Positions 17,894 to 28,650 are shown, counted from the first letter of the stretch. The stretch is DNA of 64,000 nucleotides from Hyphomonadaceae bacterium (GCA_023384105.1 JAHDXR010000004.1:186001-250000); one strand, 5' to 3'. Translations and numbers: made by a program. The notes: generated from the sequence alone by a model not told the origin.

Positions 17894-18718
17894 ATGTTCG
17901 AACACAAGGTCTGGTGGATCACCGGCGCTTCGTCCGGCATTGGCGCGGCGCTGGCCGAGGCGCTGGCGCAGAAGGGCGCAAAGCTCATCCTCTCCGGCCG
18001 CAACGAGGCCGCGCTCGCCGAAACCGCGGCGCGCGGCAAGGCCGAACACCTCATCCTGCCGTTCGAAGCCACCGACTTCGCGCGCCTTCCCACGCTGGTC
18101 GAGCAGGCGTGGAGCTGGGCCGCGCCACACGGCGGAATCTACGGCCTCGTCAACAATGCCGGCGTCTCGCAGCGCTCGCTCGCGGTCGACACCGCGTTCG
18201 AAGTCTATCGTCGCATCGTCGACATCGATCTCATGGCGCCGATCGCGCTGACGCAAGTGCTTCTGCCGCGCATGATCGACGCCGGCGGCGGCCGCATCGT
18301 CGCCATCTCCAGCGTCGCCGGCATCATCGGCGCGCCGCTCAGGAGCGCCTACAGCGCCGCCAAGGCCGGGCTCATCGCCTATCACGACAGCGTCCGCGCC
18401 GAGACCGCCCATCAGGGCCTCGGCGTGCTGGTGGTCGCGCCCGGCTCGGTGCGCACCAACGTTTCCCGGAACGCGCTCGACGGCAACGCCCAGGCGCGCG
18501 GCTTCAGCGACGTCGCGATCGAGAACGGCATGGCGCCCGAAGCCGCCGCCCAGCGCATCCTCGACGCGCTCGCCGCCGGCCAGCGCGAACTGATCCTCGC
18601 CGACGGCATGGAATTGCAGGGCGCGCTGCTTCGCCGCAGCAATCCCGACCAGGTATTTGATCTAATGGCGAGCCTCGTCGCCGGCGGCTACGCCAAGCAG
18701 CTCGGCGCCGAGAACTGA
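17894..18718 (+). CDS. SDR family oxidoreductase
   Basis: A 274-residue short-chain dehydrogenase with TGASSGIGAAL (NAD(P) site), NNAGVS, a catalytic Ser in ISSVAG and the YSAAK catalytic Tyr/Lys. GGAGAGAGCGCC precedes the ATG. Substrate unknown; the context with an acyl-CoA thioesterase hints at lipid metabolism. Confidence 0.9.
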   Translation: MFEHKVWWITGASSGIGAALAEALAQKGAKLILSGRNEAALAETAARGKAEHLILPFEATDFARLPTLVEQAWSWAAPHGGIYGLVNNAGVSQRSLAVDTAFEVYRRIVDIDLMAPIALTQVLLPRMIDAGGGRIVAISSVAGIIGAPLRSAYSAAKAGLIAYHDSVRAETAHQGLGVLVVAPGSVRTNVSRNALDGNAQARGFSDVAIENGMAPEAAAQRILDALAAGQRELILADGMELQGALLRRSNPDQVFDLMASLVAGGYAKQLGAEN

Positions 18719-18732
18719 GCGGGGGCAGGTAA

Positions 18733-20091
<1,359 letters not shown>

Positions 20092-20097
20092 AGCACG

Positions 20098-20190
20098 CCG
20101 CCCTATGGACCGCCGGCGCCCCGCCGGCCTGCGCCGCCCATTGAAAGGGGAAACGCGCCGCATGCCGGCTTCCAGCCGGCAATCCCCGTT
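20098..20190. repeat. family B repeat with a second hairpin
   Basis: TGGACCGCCGGCGCCCCGCCGGC repeats the family B core. It is followed by GCCGGCTTCCAGCCGGC, a separate 6-bp stem with a TTCCA loop. The pair lies between convergent gdhA and the MBL gene and may terminate both. Confidence 0.6.
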
Positions 20191-20227
20191 TCATCCTGCA
20201 GCACATGGGGGCGACGCGCTTTTAGCC

Positions 20228-20959
20228 TTACGTCCACCTTTTGCTGGTGCGCTGTTCGCCCACGTCCGGCGCGATCGTCTGCGCGCCGGCATAGCCGGTG
20301 ATCTGATCCGCGACGAACGGATTGGTGCGCCGTTCGTGGCCGAAGGTCGAGGTCGGCCCGTGCCCCGGCACGAAGGTGATGTCGTCGCCCAGCGGCCAGA
20401 GCTTGGTCGTGATCGAGCGGATCAGCTGCTGCATGTCGCCGCGCGGAAAATCGGTGCGGCCGATCGAGCCGGCGAACAGCACGTCGCCGACGAAGGCGAT
20501 CTTCATCTCCTTGTTGCAGATGACGACATGCCCGGGCGTGTGCCCCGGCGTGTGCGAGACCTCGAAGCGCAGGCCTTCGAACTCCAGCACGTCGCCGTCC
20601 TCGAAATAGCGGTCCGGCGTCACGTTGCGCAGCCCCGGCACGCCATAGCGCTGGGCCGTGTCCTCGATCAGGTCGAGCCAGAACTGATCGTCCTTGTGCG
20701 GCCCTTCGACGGCAACGCCGGTGCGCTCGCGCAGTTCGGCGGCGGCGCCGGCATGGTCGAGATGGCCGTGCGTCAGCCACATGCGCGTGAGCTTGAGCCC
20801 GAAATGATCGAGCGCGCCCAACAGATGCTCGGCGTCGCCGCCCGGATCGACGAACGCCGCATGCTTCGTCTCCTCGTTCCAGATCAGCGAGCAATTCTGC
20901 TGCAGCGCCGTCACCGGGATGATGCGGACCTGCAGTTTGGGCCGTTGCGGTTCAGTCAT
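20228..20959 (-). CDS. MBL-fold metallo-hydrolase, glyoxalase II-like
   Basis: A 243-residue hydrolase. The metal motif is THGHLDHAG, with a third ligand in HTPGHTPGH, the aspartate in FVGDVLF and GHGPTS at the end. The order matches small hydroxyacylglutathione hydrolase-like enzymes of the YcbL type. Start at the ATG 20959 (MTEPQRPK); longer versions add a basic non-conserved leader. Confidence 0.9.
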   Translation of the reverse strand: MTEPQRPKLQVRIIPVTALQQNCSLIWNEETKHAAFVDPGGDAEHLLGALDHFGLKLTRMWLTHGHLDHAGAAAELRERTGVAVEGPHKDDQFWLDLIEDTAQRYGVPGLRNVTPDRYFEDGDVLEFEGLRFEVSHTPGHTPGHVVICNKEMKIAFVGDVLFAGSIGRTDFPRGDMQQLIRSITTKLWPLGDDITFVPGHGPTSTFGHERRTNPFVADQITGYAGAQTIAPDVGEQRTSKRWT

Positions 20960-21064
20960 GGCGTCTGGGATGTGGTTTTTCAGGCGGCGGCGCAAGGGCC
21001 TGCGCCGCTGGAGGCTGCGTCCGGCCAGGTTGGTGACGGGGCGTAACTATGCTATTTTGATAAT

Positions 21065-21364
21065 ATGGCCGACAATGGCAAGCTCACCATTACGCTCGAT
21101 AAGCGCACGGCGCAGCGCTTGGCCGACCGCGCGCGCGAGGAAGGCGTTTCGCCGGAGCGGTACGCCGCCGAGGCGGTGGCGGAAATCGTCGCCGAGCGCG
21201 ACCCGGAGCCCTGGCCTCCTCTGTCCGTCAGCGACGAGGAGCTGCGTGCGTCAGTCGAGCGTCAACGTCGAGACATTGAGGCGGGCGCGGCGAAGCTTTA
21301 CCCGCACGAAGAGGTGATGGCTGAGGCGCATGCAATTCTGAAGGCTCGTGCAGCAAAGCCGTGA
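21065..21364 (+). CDS. RHH-type antitoxin of a ParE module (copy 2)
   Basis: A 99-residue RHH antitoxin with KLTITLDKRTAQRLADRARE at the N-terminus and SDEELRASVERQRRDIEAG...PHEEVMAEA in the acidic half. It aligns along its length with the protein at 15953. The promoter region reads TTGGTG, 17 bp, TATTTT, then GATAAT directly before ATG, so translation may be leaderless. Confidence 0.88.
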   Translation: MADNGKLTITLDKRTAQRLADRAREEGVSPERYAAEAVAEIVAERDPEPWPPLSVSDEELRASVERQRRDIEAGAAKLYPHEEVMAEAHAILKARAAKP

Positions 21365-21630
21365 AGCGGCTTCTCTGGTCGAGCGAGGCTCGTTTGGACC
21401 TCTTAGCGATTGCCAAATACCACGCCGATCCGCGCGTTGCGCTGCTTCTGCTTGAACGCATCGAAAGCGCCGCTGAGCGGCTCAGGCGTTTCGACACAGG
21501 CAGACCGGGCCGGGCGCTGGGAACGCGCGAAAAAAGCGTTGGCAGAACGCGGCACGTTCTTGTCCACGAAGCGCATCCTGATCGCATCGTTGTGTTCAGG
21601 GTCGTTCATATGTTGCGCGATTGGCCTTAA
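21361..21630 (+). CDS. ParE/RelE-family toxin (copy 2)
   Basis: An 89-residue toxin starting with GTG in a GTGA overlap with the antitoxin stop, as in copy 1. KRLLWSSEARLDLLAIAKYHAD, GRPGRALGTREKSVGRTRHVLVHEA and IVVFRVVHMLRDW align with copy 1, but the protein is 9 residues shorter. Confidence 0.88.
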   Translation: MKRLLWSSEARLDLLAIAKYHADPRVALLLLERIESAAERLRRFDTGRPGRALGTREKSVGRTRHVLVHEAHPDRIVVFRVVHMLRDWP

Positions 21631-21639
21631 TCCGCGTCC

Positions 21640-22302
21640 TCACCACGGCAGCTCTTCGCCCGTCCCGGCGTGGACGAATTTGCCGCTTGTCGTCAGCGTC
21701 AGCGCGTCGATCCGCGCGATCACGCCGCGGGCGGCGTCTTCCGGCGGGACGCCGTGTCGGCCGGTCATCTCCGTCGCCACCATGCCGGGATGGATCAGCG
21801 CCACCGCGATTCCACGCGCCTTGAGGTCGTGCGCCAGCGACACGCCGGCCGCGTTCACCGCCGCCTTCGACATGCGGTAGCCGTAATAGCCGCCCGAGCC
21901 ATTGTCGGCGATCGAGCCCATCCGGCTGGTGATGATGGCCACTTTGCTCCCGGCGTGGAGCAGCGGCGCCAGCGCCGCCGTCACCCGCAGCGGCCCCAGT
22001 GCGTTCACCGCGAACTGCTCGGCGACCGCGTCGAAGTCCATCCGGTCGAGGCTTTCGCTGCGCAGAATGCCGGCATTGTTCACCAGCACGTCGAGCGCTA
22101 CGCCGTTCAGCCGCCGCGCCAGCTCCGCCACCGAGGCGGCGTCGCTGACGTCGATCCCGGCTTCGATGCGCACGCCGAGCCGGTCCAACTCGGCGGAACC
22201 GGCGCGGCACACGGCGATCACCTGATCGCCGCGCGCCTTCAGCCGCCTGCACAGCTCAAGCCCGATGCCGCGGTTCGCGCCGGTGACGAGCGCAAGTCCC
22301 AT
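21640..22302 (-). CDS. SDR family oxidoreductase
   Basis: A 220-residue classical SDR with TGANRGIGLEL, NNAGIL, a serine in ITSRMGSIA and YYGYRMSK. The lysine of YxxxK is retained (YRMSK). Start at the ATG 22302, which opens directly with MGLALVTGANRGIG. Substrate unknown. It is convergent with the ParE toxin gene, 9 nt apart. Confidence 0.88.
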   Translation of the reverse strand: MGLALVTGANRGIGLELCRRLKARGDQVIAVCRAGSAELDRLGVRIEAGIDVSDAASVAELARRLNGVALDVLVNNAGILRSESLDRMDFDAVAEQFAVNALGPLRVTAALAPLLHAGSKVAIITSRMGSIADNGSGGYYGYRMSKAAVNAAGVSLAHDLKARGIAVALIHPGMVATEMTGRHGVPPEDAARGVIARIDALTLTTSGKFVHAGTGEELPW

Positions 22303-22345
22303 GATGAACCTCCTTCGGCGCTTCTGTCCTCGCGCGGCGAGGCGG

Positions 22346-23215
22346 TTAGAACTGGCGGTTGCGGCCCAGGCGGCGCGTGTTGCGGCGGTCGGTTTCCCGC
22401 GCCGCCTCGCGTTCGCGCTCGGCGACATCGTAGCCGGCGGGAACCTGCGCGTAGGCCTCGAACGTCAGCGTCGTCGTGTAGCTGCCGACCTGCGCGGGCG
22501 AGCCGGGCGGCATGTCGGCGCGATGGCGCGCGGCGATCACGTAATGGCCGGGCGCATCGAAGCTGAAGCGCGCGCGTCCGGCGTCGTCGGTTACGGCGTA
22601 GCGGTCGAGATCGGTGTCCGGCGCGCCTTCGCCGTAGAGCACCACCGCCGTATTCGCCAGCGGCGCGCCGTCGAACAGCACTTCGACCTCCAGGCCTTCT
22701 GCGGCGCTCACCTGGTTCGGATGCGTGATCGGCCGGATCGCGAGGCGCCCGCGCGGCTGGTCCACGACGGTGCGGCTCGGCTGCCCACGCGTGATGTAGG
22801 TAACCGCAAGCGTCACCGTTTGCAGCGTCGTCACCGGCGCGTCCGCCGGCGCCGTTTCGCCTGCTGCGAGTTGGCGCCACTGGCCGTCGACGCCGACAAG
22901 CGTCGTGACGTTTCCGAACTGTTCGCCGGTGGTGATGCGATAGGTGCCGCCGATCGGCAGATCGGCGTGCAGCCGCGTCGAGGCGCCTTCGATCGCGATT
23001 CGCTCGAACACGACCGGCGTGCCGTCTGGATTGGCGCCGGTGATGTCGGCGGGCACCGCGATTTCCGGCGTGAAGAACGTGTTCGCGAACGCGCCTTCGA
23101 CAGTGACGTCGCGGCCTTCCGGCCAATAGGTCTGCGGCTTCAGGTACGATGTATAAGCGGCGGCGGGCGCCGTGGCCAAAGCCAGCAGCGTCGCCGCGAG
23201 GAGGAGCTTTCTCAT
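22346..23215 (-). CDS. DUF4198 domain periplasmic protein
   Basis: A 289-residue exported protein: signal peptide at residues 1-20 (MRKLLLAATLLALATAPAAA), then YTSYLKPQTYWPE and a beta-rich body with a carboxypeptidase-regulatory-like repeat ending in DDAGRARFSFDAPGHYVIAARH. This matches DUF4198, thought to assist metal uptake receptors. The C-terminal tail is very basic. AGGAGGAGC lies in the signal-peptide coding region, not upstream. Confidence 0.82.
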   Translation of the reverse strand: MRKLLLAATLLALATAPAAAYTSYLKPQTYWPEGRDVTVEGAFANTFFTPEIAVPADITGANPDGTPVVFERIAIEGASTRLHADLPIGGTYRITTGEQFGNVTTLVGVDGQWRQLAAGETAPADAPVTTLQTVTLAVTYITRGQPSRTVVDQPRGRLAIRPITHPNQVSAAEGLEVEVLFDGAPLANTAVVLYGEGAPDTDLDRYAVTDDAGRARFSFDAPGHYVIAARHRADMPPGSPAQVGSYTTTLTFEAYAQVPAGYDVAEREREAARETDRRNTRRLGRNRQF

Positions 23216-23305
23216 AATCTCTCGCCTGCTGTGCGCGGATGTCGGCCCGCGCCTGATCCCAGGCGAAAATTCACACAATTGCCCCGTGCGTTTCAATGTT
23301 CAATT

Positions 23306-23680
23306 TTAGCGCGGCCTCCCGTCCAGCAGCGCCAGCAGCCCCAGCACCGCCTTCACCGTGAACCAGACCATGACGATGAAGCCGGCGAACGCCGCCAGCC
23401 ACAGAATCGGGAACCCGACCAGCACCACCGTCAGCAGCAGGCCGATGCCGGTCGCGATGGCGATGCCGATGGCCCACCAGAACGCGATCCACCAGACGCG
23501 AATCTGGTCCTCCAGGTGCGAGCGCGCCAGCGGGCCGGCGCCGTCGCGGCTCGCATAGGCCACGATCACGCCGATCAGCGCAAACACCGCCGCGCTCGGA
23601 ATGCTGAGCAGATAGAGCGCGTAAACGACGAACACCGCGCCGCGTCCTGCGTCCGGATAAGCGGTTTCTTGCGTGGTCAT
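23306..23680 (-). CDS. DUF4870-like membrane protein
   Basis: A 124-residue protein with three or four transmembrane segments and RSHLEDQIRVWW after the first loop, a pattern of small membrane proteins with a conserved H--FQ-R-FW motif. Start set at MTTQETAY (ATG 23680). It lies 38 nt downstream of xerD in the same direction. Confidence 0.7.
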   Translation of the reverse strand: MTTQETAYPDAGRGAVFVVYALYLLSIPSAAVFALIGVIVAYASRDGAGPLARSHLEDQIRVWWIAFWWAIGIAIATGIGLLLTVVLVGFPILWLAAFAGFIVMVWFTVKAVLGLLALLDGRPR

Positions 23681-23718
23681 GCCGATCTCCAACGAGGCCT
23701 CCAACGAGGCAGGGCGCC

Positions 23719-24630
23719 TCAGGTTCCCTTACGCTTACGCGACAGCGGATGGGCTGTCTCCACCAGCGTCTTCAGCCGGCCTTCGGCGACATGGGTGTAC
23801 ACCTGAGTCGTTGCGATGTCGGCGTGGCCCAGGAGCGTCTGCACCGTGCGCAGATCGGCGCCGCCCTCGACCAGATGCGTCGCGAACGCGTGCCGCAGCA
23901 CGTGCGGCGAAACCCGAGCCGGATCGACGCCGGCCTTGAGCGAAGCCGCCTCCAGGATTTGCGCCACCCGCCGGCGCGTCAGCTTGCCGTCGGCGGCGGA
24001 GGCGGAAGGGAACAGCCAGCGCGCGGCTTTTTCCCGCTGCGCCGCGTTTTCGGGCAGCAGGCCCGCACGCGCGGCGAGGTGCGCTTCGAGCGCGCGCAGC
24101 GCCGGTTGTCCCAGCGCCGCCAGCCGCTCCTTGCCGCCCTTGCCTTCGATGATCATGTGATCCTGGCCCGGCCGCGGCGCCGCGCGAAGCGGCAGCGACA
24201 CCAGTTCGCTCACCCGCAATCCCGCGCCATATAGAAGCTCGATGATCGCCTTGTCGCGCGCATTCTCGGCCGCTGCGATCAGCCGTTCGATCTCGTCCAC
24301 GCTCAGCGTCTTCGGCAAAGCCCGCGCGCGCTTGGGCGCGTCGAGCCGTGCGGTCGGATCGTCGCCGCGCAGGTTTTCCTGCAGCAGGAAATGGAAGAAC
24401 TGGCGCAGCGCCGAGATTCGCCGCCGCGCCGTCGCCGGAGAGAGCCCGCGCCGGGCCAGTCCCGCCACATACGCTTCGATCGTGTCTGCGCTCGCCTGCG
24501 CCAGCGCGCCCTTCACCTGCGCGCGCGCGTCCTCCAGATCGCGCGCATACGCGTCGAGCGTATTCGCCCGCGCCCCGCGCTCGGCGGAGAGCATCTCCAG
24601 AAAAGCCTCGATCAGCGCTGAGTCGGACAT
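23719..24630 (-). CDS. xerD: site-specific tyrosine recombinase XerD
   Basis: A 303-residue chromosome dimer resolution recombinase. The SAM-like core-binding domain covers residues 1-90 and the catalytic domain 105-300. All catalytic residues are in place: R139, K164, H243 and R246 in HVLRH, H269 in LLGH, and the nucleophile Tyr278 in VYTH. Its placement near aroK and aroB matches other Caulobacterales-type genomes, which supports XerD over a mobile integrase. Confidence 0.93.
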   Translation of the reverse strand: MSDSALIEAFLEMLSAERGARANTLDAYARDLEDARAQVKGALAQASADTIEAYVAGLARRGLSPATARRRISALRQFFHFLLQENLRGDDPTARLDAPKRARALPKTLSVDEIERLIAAAENARDKAIIELLYGAGLRVSELVSLPLRAAPRPGQDHMIIEGKGGKERLAALGQPALRALEAHLAARAGLLPENAAQREKAARWLFPSASAADGKLTRRRVAQILEAASLKAGVDPARVSPHVLRHAFATHLVEGGADLRTVQTLLGHADIATTQVYTHVAEGRLKTLVETAHPLSRKRKGT

Positions 24631-24663
24631 GCGCCGACCATACCAGCCAACACCGCGTTTCGC

Positions 24664-24818
24664 CGAGCCTCACCCCCGCCCGCGCTCCCCGGACGCAGCC
24701 CGGCGAAAGCCGGGGTGCGAGCCGGGGCCCAGGGGTGACGCGCGGTGCGTTCGCTCCTGGGTCCCGGCTCTTCGCTTCGCTGCGGCCGGGAAGCGTGCTG
24801 GGGGCCAGCAGCGGACGC
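24664..24818. repeat. intergenic GC-rich repeat, family C
   Basis: CCGGACGCAGCCCGGCGAAAG, CCGGGGTGCGAGCCGGGG and CCCAGGGGTGA, then on the other side CTGGGTCCCGGCTC, CGCTGCGGCCGGGAAGC. It folds as a long imperfect hairpin and shares its blocks, in order, with the element at 29931. Confidence 0.75.
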
Positions 24819-24819
24819 C

Positions 24820-26436
24820 TTACCCCGGCTGCCCCGCCAGCAGCGCTTCCACGGCGATCCGCCGCGCATCGTCGTCCAGCCGCAGCGCGCGCAGCGTGCG
24901 CAGCACGCGCTCCAGCGATTCCGCGTCGAGCCGGGCGGGGCCGGCTTCGCCCAGCGCCGCCGCGGCGAGCAGGGCGGCTTCGCCGGTTGCGCCGCGCTCC
25001 GCCGCCGCCGACAGCGCCAGCATCACGCCTGCGTCGGCGCGTGCGCCGCCTTGCGGCGCATGCGCGAGCAGGAAGGTCTGCACCGCGCCGTTCGCCGGCG
25101 CGCCCAGCGCCGCCATGATCGCGACATCGCGCGCCGCCGCGCGCGGCTGGCTCGCGCCGCGGTCGATCCGCCGCTGCATCGCCGTCGCGCCGGTGTCGCC
25201 GCGCAGGCCGGTCATCACCGCGAGCGCCGCGTCGAGCGGAGCGAGCGCCGCTTCGTCGACGCCGGCCTGGCGCGCGCTGGCGACGAGACGCTGCGCCACC
25301 TGCGCATCGCCATTGGCGATCGAAGCGCGCGCGAACAGCAGCGCCGCGCCCTGGTCCGGCGCAGTCTGCAGCGTGTTGACGTCGTCGCGGAAGAAGCGCG
25401 CCGCGGCGTAGAACTCGGACGTGTTGGAAGCCTGCCGCAGCACCTCGGCGATGGCCGCGCCGCGCTCGAGCGCGGCCGCGTCCGGCTCCGCCGGCGCCGC
25501 CGCGATCCGGCGCAGCGCCGTCACGTAAGGCGGCAGCGCCGAGCTGATGTCCGCCGGCGTCGCGGTGAAGATCGTCCGCGCGTCCTCTGCGCCGATCGCG
25601 CCGCGCTGGAACGCCAGCGCCGCCGCCTGCGCGCGCTGCGGCTGCGGCGTCTGCTCATTGCGCGCCAGCGTCACGAGCGCCAGCGTCGAGGAATTGTTCA
25701 GCGGGTTGGGGCCCGGACGCAGCTGTCCGGCCAGCGAAAGCTGCACGGAGAGCGAATTGTCCCAGCGCGCCGCGGGCGGGCGCGGCCCCGGCGCACCGCC
25801 GGCCGCGGCCACCGCGCCGGTATACCAGGCGTCGTCCGCGCCCTGCGCCCGCGCCAGTTCCAGCGCGAGATCGGCCGCGGTGCGGTCCCCGCCCGCCGCC
25901 GCGCAATAGGCGCGCAGCCTGAGCAGGAACGCCGGCGCGATTTCGCCGACGCTGGCGTTGCGCCCGCGCGCGCATGCGGCGTTGCGCTGGCCGCGCGCCA
26001 GTTCGGCTTGCGCGCCATATTGCGCGATCACCGGATCGGCCGCGGAGGCGCCGGCGCCCGAAACCAGCATCGCCAGCCGGTCGGCCGCGCCCATGCGCCC
26101 GATCGCTTCAAAACGCTTGCGCGCCGCCGCTTGCGCATCGCCGCGCGGCGCGTCGCCGCCTGTGAACAGCACGCGCTGCGCCAGCGCCAGCGCGCCGGGC
26201 GAGCCATAGGCCGCCGGCAGCTTGTCGAACGCCGCCGCCAGGACGTCCGGATCGCTGCGCGACCACAGATCGGGCGCCAGCGCCCCGTCGCTGCGCGCCA
26301 GCGCGCTTACGCTCCATGCGTCGAGTTCCTGCAGCGCCTGGGCCTCGATCGGCGCCGGCAGCGCGCTTTGCGCCATCGCGGCGGAGAACAGGGCGAGGGC
26401 TGCGAAAGCGGCCAGGGCGGCGGTTCTCGTGCGCAT
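24820..26436 (-). CDS. large exported alanine-rich helical protein, unknown function
   Basis: A 538-residue protein with a signal peptide (MRTRTAALAAFAALALFSAA, cut near AMAQ) and an alanine-rich body of predicted helical pairs, reminiscent of TPR or SEL1 solenoids without a clean consensus. A single NNSSTLALVTLARNEQ segment and two cysteines (in ACARG and YCAAAGG) break the pattern. Codon use is like the neighbours. It lies between xerD and the small gene before aroK, a position I associate with conserved hypothetical genes in related genomes. Confidence 0.75.
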   Translation of the reverse strand: MRTRTAALAAFAALALFSAAMAQSALPAPIEAQALQELDAWSVSALARSDGALAPDLWSRSDPDVLAAAFDKLPAAYGSPGALALAQRVLFTGGDAPRGDAQAAARKRFEAIGRMGAADRLAMLVSGAGASAADPVIAQYGAQAELARGQRNAACARGRNASVGEIAPAFLLRLRAYCAAAGGDRTAADLALELARAQGADDAWYTGAVAAAGGAPGPRPPAARWDNSLSVQLSLAGQLRPGPNPLNNSSTLALVTLARNEQTPQPQRAQAAALAFQRGAIGAEDARTIFTATPADISSALPPYVTALRRIAAAPAEPDAAALERGAAIAEVLRQASNTSEFYAAARFFRDDVNTLQTAPDQGAALLFARASIANGDAQVAQRLVASARQAGVDEAALAPLDAALAVMTGLRGDTGATAMQRRIDRGASQPRAAARDVAIMAALGAPANGAVQTFLLAHAPQGGARADAGVMLALSAAAERGATGEAALLAAAALGEAGPARLDAESLERVLRTLRALRLDDDARRIAVEALLAGQPG

Positions 26437-26442
26437 GTCGTC

Positions 26443-26631
26443 TTAGTCCTTGAATGCGTCCGGCAGCTCGACGCGGATTTCCTGCGGCTCGGGCGCGAGT
26501 TCGTCGGACTGGCGGATGAAGAAGATGAACAGGCCGATGAAGGCGACTACCGCCACGCCGATGAACACCAGACGCGCCTGGGGCGGCGTCCGGCGGGCGA
26601 AAGAGCTGCGCCGACGTCTGCGTCTAAACAT
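26443..26631 (-). CDS. small single-pass membrane protein
   Basis: A 62-residue protein: a very basic N-terminus (MFRRRRRRSSFARR), one transmembrane helix (LVFIGVAVVAFIGLFIFFI) and an acidic tail. Basic-in topology puts the tail in the periplasm. Its stop is 6 nt before the start of the next, larger exported protein gene, and it is divergent from aroK. Function unknown. Confidence 0.7.
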   Translation of the reverse strand: MFRRRRRRSSFARRTPPQARLVFIGVAVVAFIGLFIFFIRQSDELAPEPQEIRVELPDAFKD

Positions 26632-26741
26632 ATCGCCTTCTTGGCCCCTGCCGTTGCGAGCGGGAAGGATTGCCCCCAAAATGTGGCGAGTTTCCAGTCC
26701 GGCCCGTGGTTAACCACTTCCGGGTCCTTTTGAGGTGATTC

Positions 26742-27347
26742 GTGAGCCGCCCGGAGAGCAGCGACATCGGCGAGCGCCCCGACGCCGCCGCGGCGCTGCG
26801 GCAGCAGGCGGCGGGGCTGGTTCCGCCGCGCACCATCGCGCTCGTGGGCCTGATGGGCGCGGGCAAGACCACCGTGGGCCGGCGCCTGGCGCACGCTCTC
26901 GACCTGCCGTTCGCCGACGCCGACGCCGAGATCGTCAACGCCGCGGGGCAGAGCATCGAGACCATTTTCGCCGAGCACGGCGAGTGCGAGTTCCGCCGCG
27001 GCGAGCGCAAGGTGATCGCGCGCCTGCTCGAAGGCCCGGTTCACGTGCTCGCCACCGGCGGCGGCGCCTTCATCGATCCGCGCACCCGCGAGCTGATGAA
27101 GGAGCGCGCCATCTCGATCTGGCTCAAGGCGCCGCTCGAAGTGCTGATGAAGCGCGTCTCCAAGCGCAGCGGCCGCCCGCTGCTCAAGGAGGACGATCCG
27201 CTTGCCGTGATGCAGCGGCTGATGGGCGAGCGCTATCCGATCTACGCCGAAGCCGACATCACCGTCGAAACCAACGCCGGCCCGCACAACGTCGCCGTCA
27301 GCGCCATCATCGAGGCGCTGCGCGAGCACCTGGCGGTGAAGGCATGA
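26742..27347 (+). CDS. aroK: shikimate kinase
   Basis: A 201-residue P-loop kinase making shikimate 3-phosphate for aromatic amino acid synthesis. Walker A is GLMGAGKTTVGR, DADAEI and FRRGERK bind shikimate, and ATGGGAF is the Walker B-like motif. It starts with GTG, with AGGTGATTC upstream. A 25-residue leader precedes the kinase core. Downstream, after a repeat element, comes aroB. Confidence 0.95.
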   Translation: MSRPESSDIGERPDAAAALRQQAAGLVPPRTIALVGLMGAGKTTVGRRLAHALDLPFADADAEIVNAAGQSIETIFAEHGECEFRRGERKVIARLLEGPVHVLATGGGAFIDPRTRELMKERAISIWLKAPLEVLMKRVSKRSGRPLLKEDDPLAVMQRLMGERYPIYAEADITVETNAGPHNVAVSAIIEALREHLAVKA

Positions 27348-27367
27348 TCGCCGCACCATCGACACAA

Positions 27368-27518
27368 CGGTTCCCGTCCTCCCCCGCCAGGGGGAGGCAG
27401 CGCGCGCGGCGGCGCGCGACGGAGGGGTGGGCGCGAACTTCTGCAAACGCTGGCGCCGCCCCCCTCAGTCACCGTGCTTCGCACGCTGACAGCTCCCCCT
27501 ATCGGGGGAGAACGGGCG
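27368..27518. repeat. intergenic GC-rich repeat, family A
   Basis: CCTCCCCCGCCAGGGGGAGG, then GGAGGGGTGGGCGC, GGCGCCGCCCCCCTCAGTCAC, GCTGACAGCTCCCCC and GGGGGAG. This is the intergenic relative of the element inside putA. It separates aroK and aroB. Confidence 0.8.
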
Positions 27519-27540
27519 CTCACAAAACGAAATTCTCACA

Positions 27541-28650
27541 ATGACTCAAACCATCCCCGTCAACCTCGGCGCCCGCTCCTACGACGTGCGCGTCGGCCCC
27601 GGCCTGCTGCAGCGCGCGGGCGAACTGGTCGCGCCGTTCGCGCCGACCGGGCGCGTGTTCGTCGTCACCGACGAGAACGTGTTCCGCCTGCATCTTCCCG
27701 CCCTGTCGGCCAGCCTGCAGGCGGCGGGGCTTGCGGTGCAGAGCCTGAAGCTTCCCGCCGGCGAGCAGACCAAGAGCTTCAAGGGCCTGGAGAAGGTGCT
27801 GCGCGCGCTGCTGAAAGCCGGCATCAACCGGCGCGATCTCGTCGTCGCCTTCGGCGGCGGCGTGATCGGCGATCTGGCCGGGCTCGCCGCGGGGCTGGTC
27901 AAGCGCGGCGTCGATTTCGTGCAGATTCCGACGACGCTGCTTTCCCAAGTCGATTCCAGCGTCGGCGGCAAGACCGCGATCGACACGCCCGAAGGCAAGA
28001 ACCTCGTCGGCCTGATCCACCAGCCGCGCCTCGTCATCGCCGACACCGGCGTGCTCGCCACGCTCAGCGAGCGCGAGCGCCGCGCCGGCTACGCCGAGAT
28101 CGTCAAGCTCGGCCTCATCGCCGACGCGCGTTTCTTCGAATGGTGCGAAGCCAACGCCCGCGCCGTCCTCGCCTGCGAAACCGGCCCGCTCGCCCAGGCC
28201 ATCGCCAAGGCCGTCGCCTTCAAGGCCGGCGTGGTCGAGCGCGACGAGACCGAGCAGGGCGAGCGCGCGCTGCTCAATCTCGGCCACACCTTCGCCCATG
28301 CGCTCGAAGGCCACGCCGGCTATGACGGCGCGCTGCTGCACGGCGAGGCCGTCGCCGCCGGCATGGGCCTCGCCTTCGAACTCTCGGCGCTGCTCGGCCT
28401 CTGCCGCGACGCCGAGGCCCGCCGCGTGCGCGCGCATCTCACGGAAGCCGGCTTCGTCACCGATCTGCGCCAGCTCCCCGGCGCGCCGTTCGACGTCGAG
28501 CGGCTGATGGCCCTCGCCGCCGCCGACAAGAAGGCCCAGGCCGGCAAGCTCACCTTCATCCTGGCGCGCGGAATAGGCCGCGCCTTCATCGAGCCGGACA
28601 CGCCCGCGGACGTCGTGCGCGAACTCCTGCAAGCCGAAACGAGATCATGA
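27541..28650 (+). CDS. aroB: 3-dehydroquinate synthase
   Basis: A 369-residue NAD-dependent, zinc-binding enzyme of the shikimate pathway. GGGVIGDLAGLAAGL and QIPTTLLSQVDSSVGGKTAID are the cofactor and substrate loops; the metal ligands lie in E of AGYAEIVKLG, GHTFAHALE and LHGEAVAAGM. The start ATG follows AAATTCTCACA with a weak ribosome-binding site. It overlaps the next gene by 4 nt (ATGA). Confidence 0.96.
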   Translation: MTQTIPVNLGARSYDVRVGPGLLQRAGELVAPFAPTGRVFVVTDENVFRLHLPALSASLQAAGLAVQSLKLPAGEQTKSFKGLEKVLRALLKAGINRRDLVVAFGGGVIGDLAGLAAGLVKRGVDFVQIPTTLLSQVDSSVGGKTAIDTPEGKNLVGLIHQPRLVIADTGVLATLSERERRAGYAEIVKLGLIADARFFEWCEANARAVLACETGPLAQAIAKAVAFKAGVVERDETEQGERALLNLGHTFAHALEGHAGYDGALLHGEAVAAGMGLAFELSALLGLCRDAEARRVRAHLTEAGFVTDLRQLPGAPFDVERLMALAAADKKAQAGKLTFILARGIGRAFIEPDTPADVVRELLQAETRS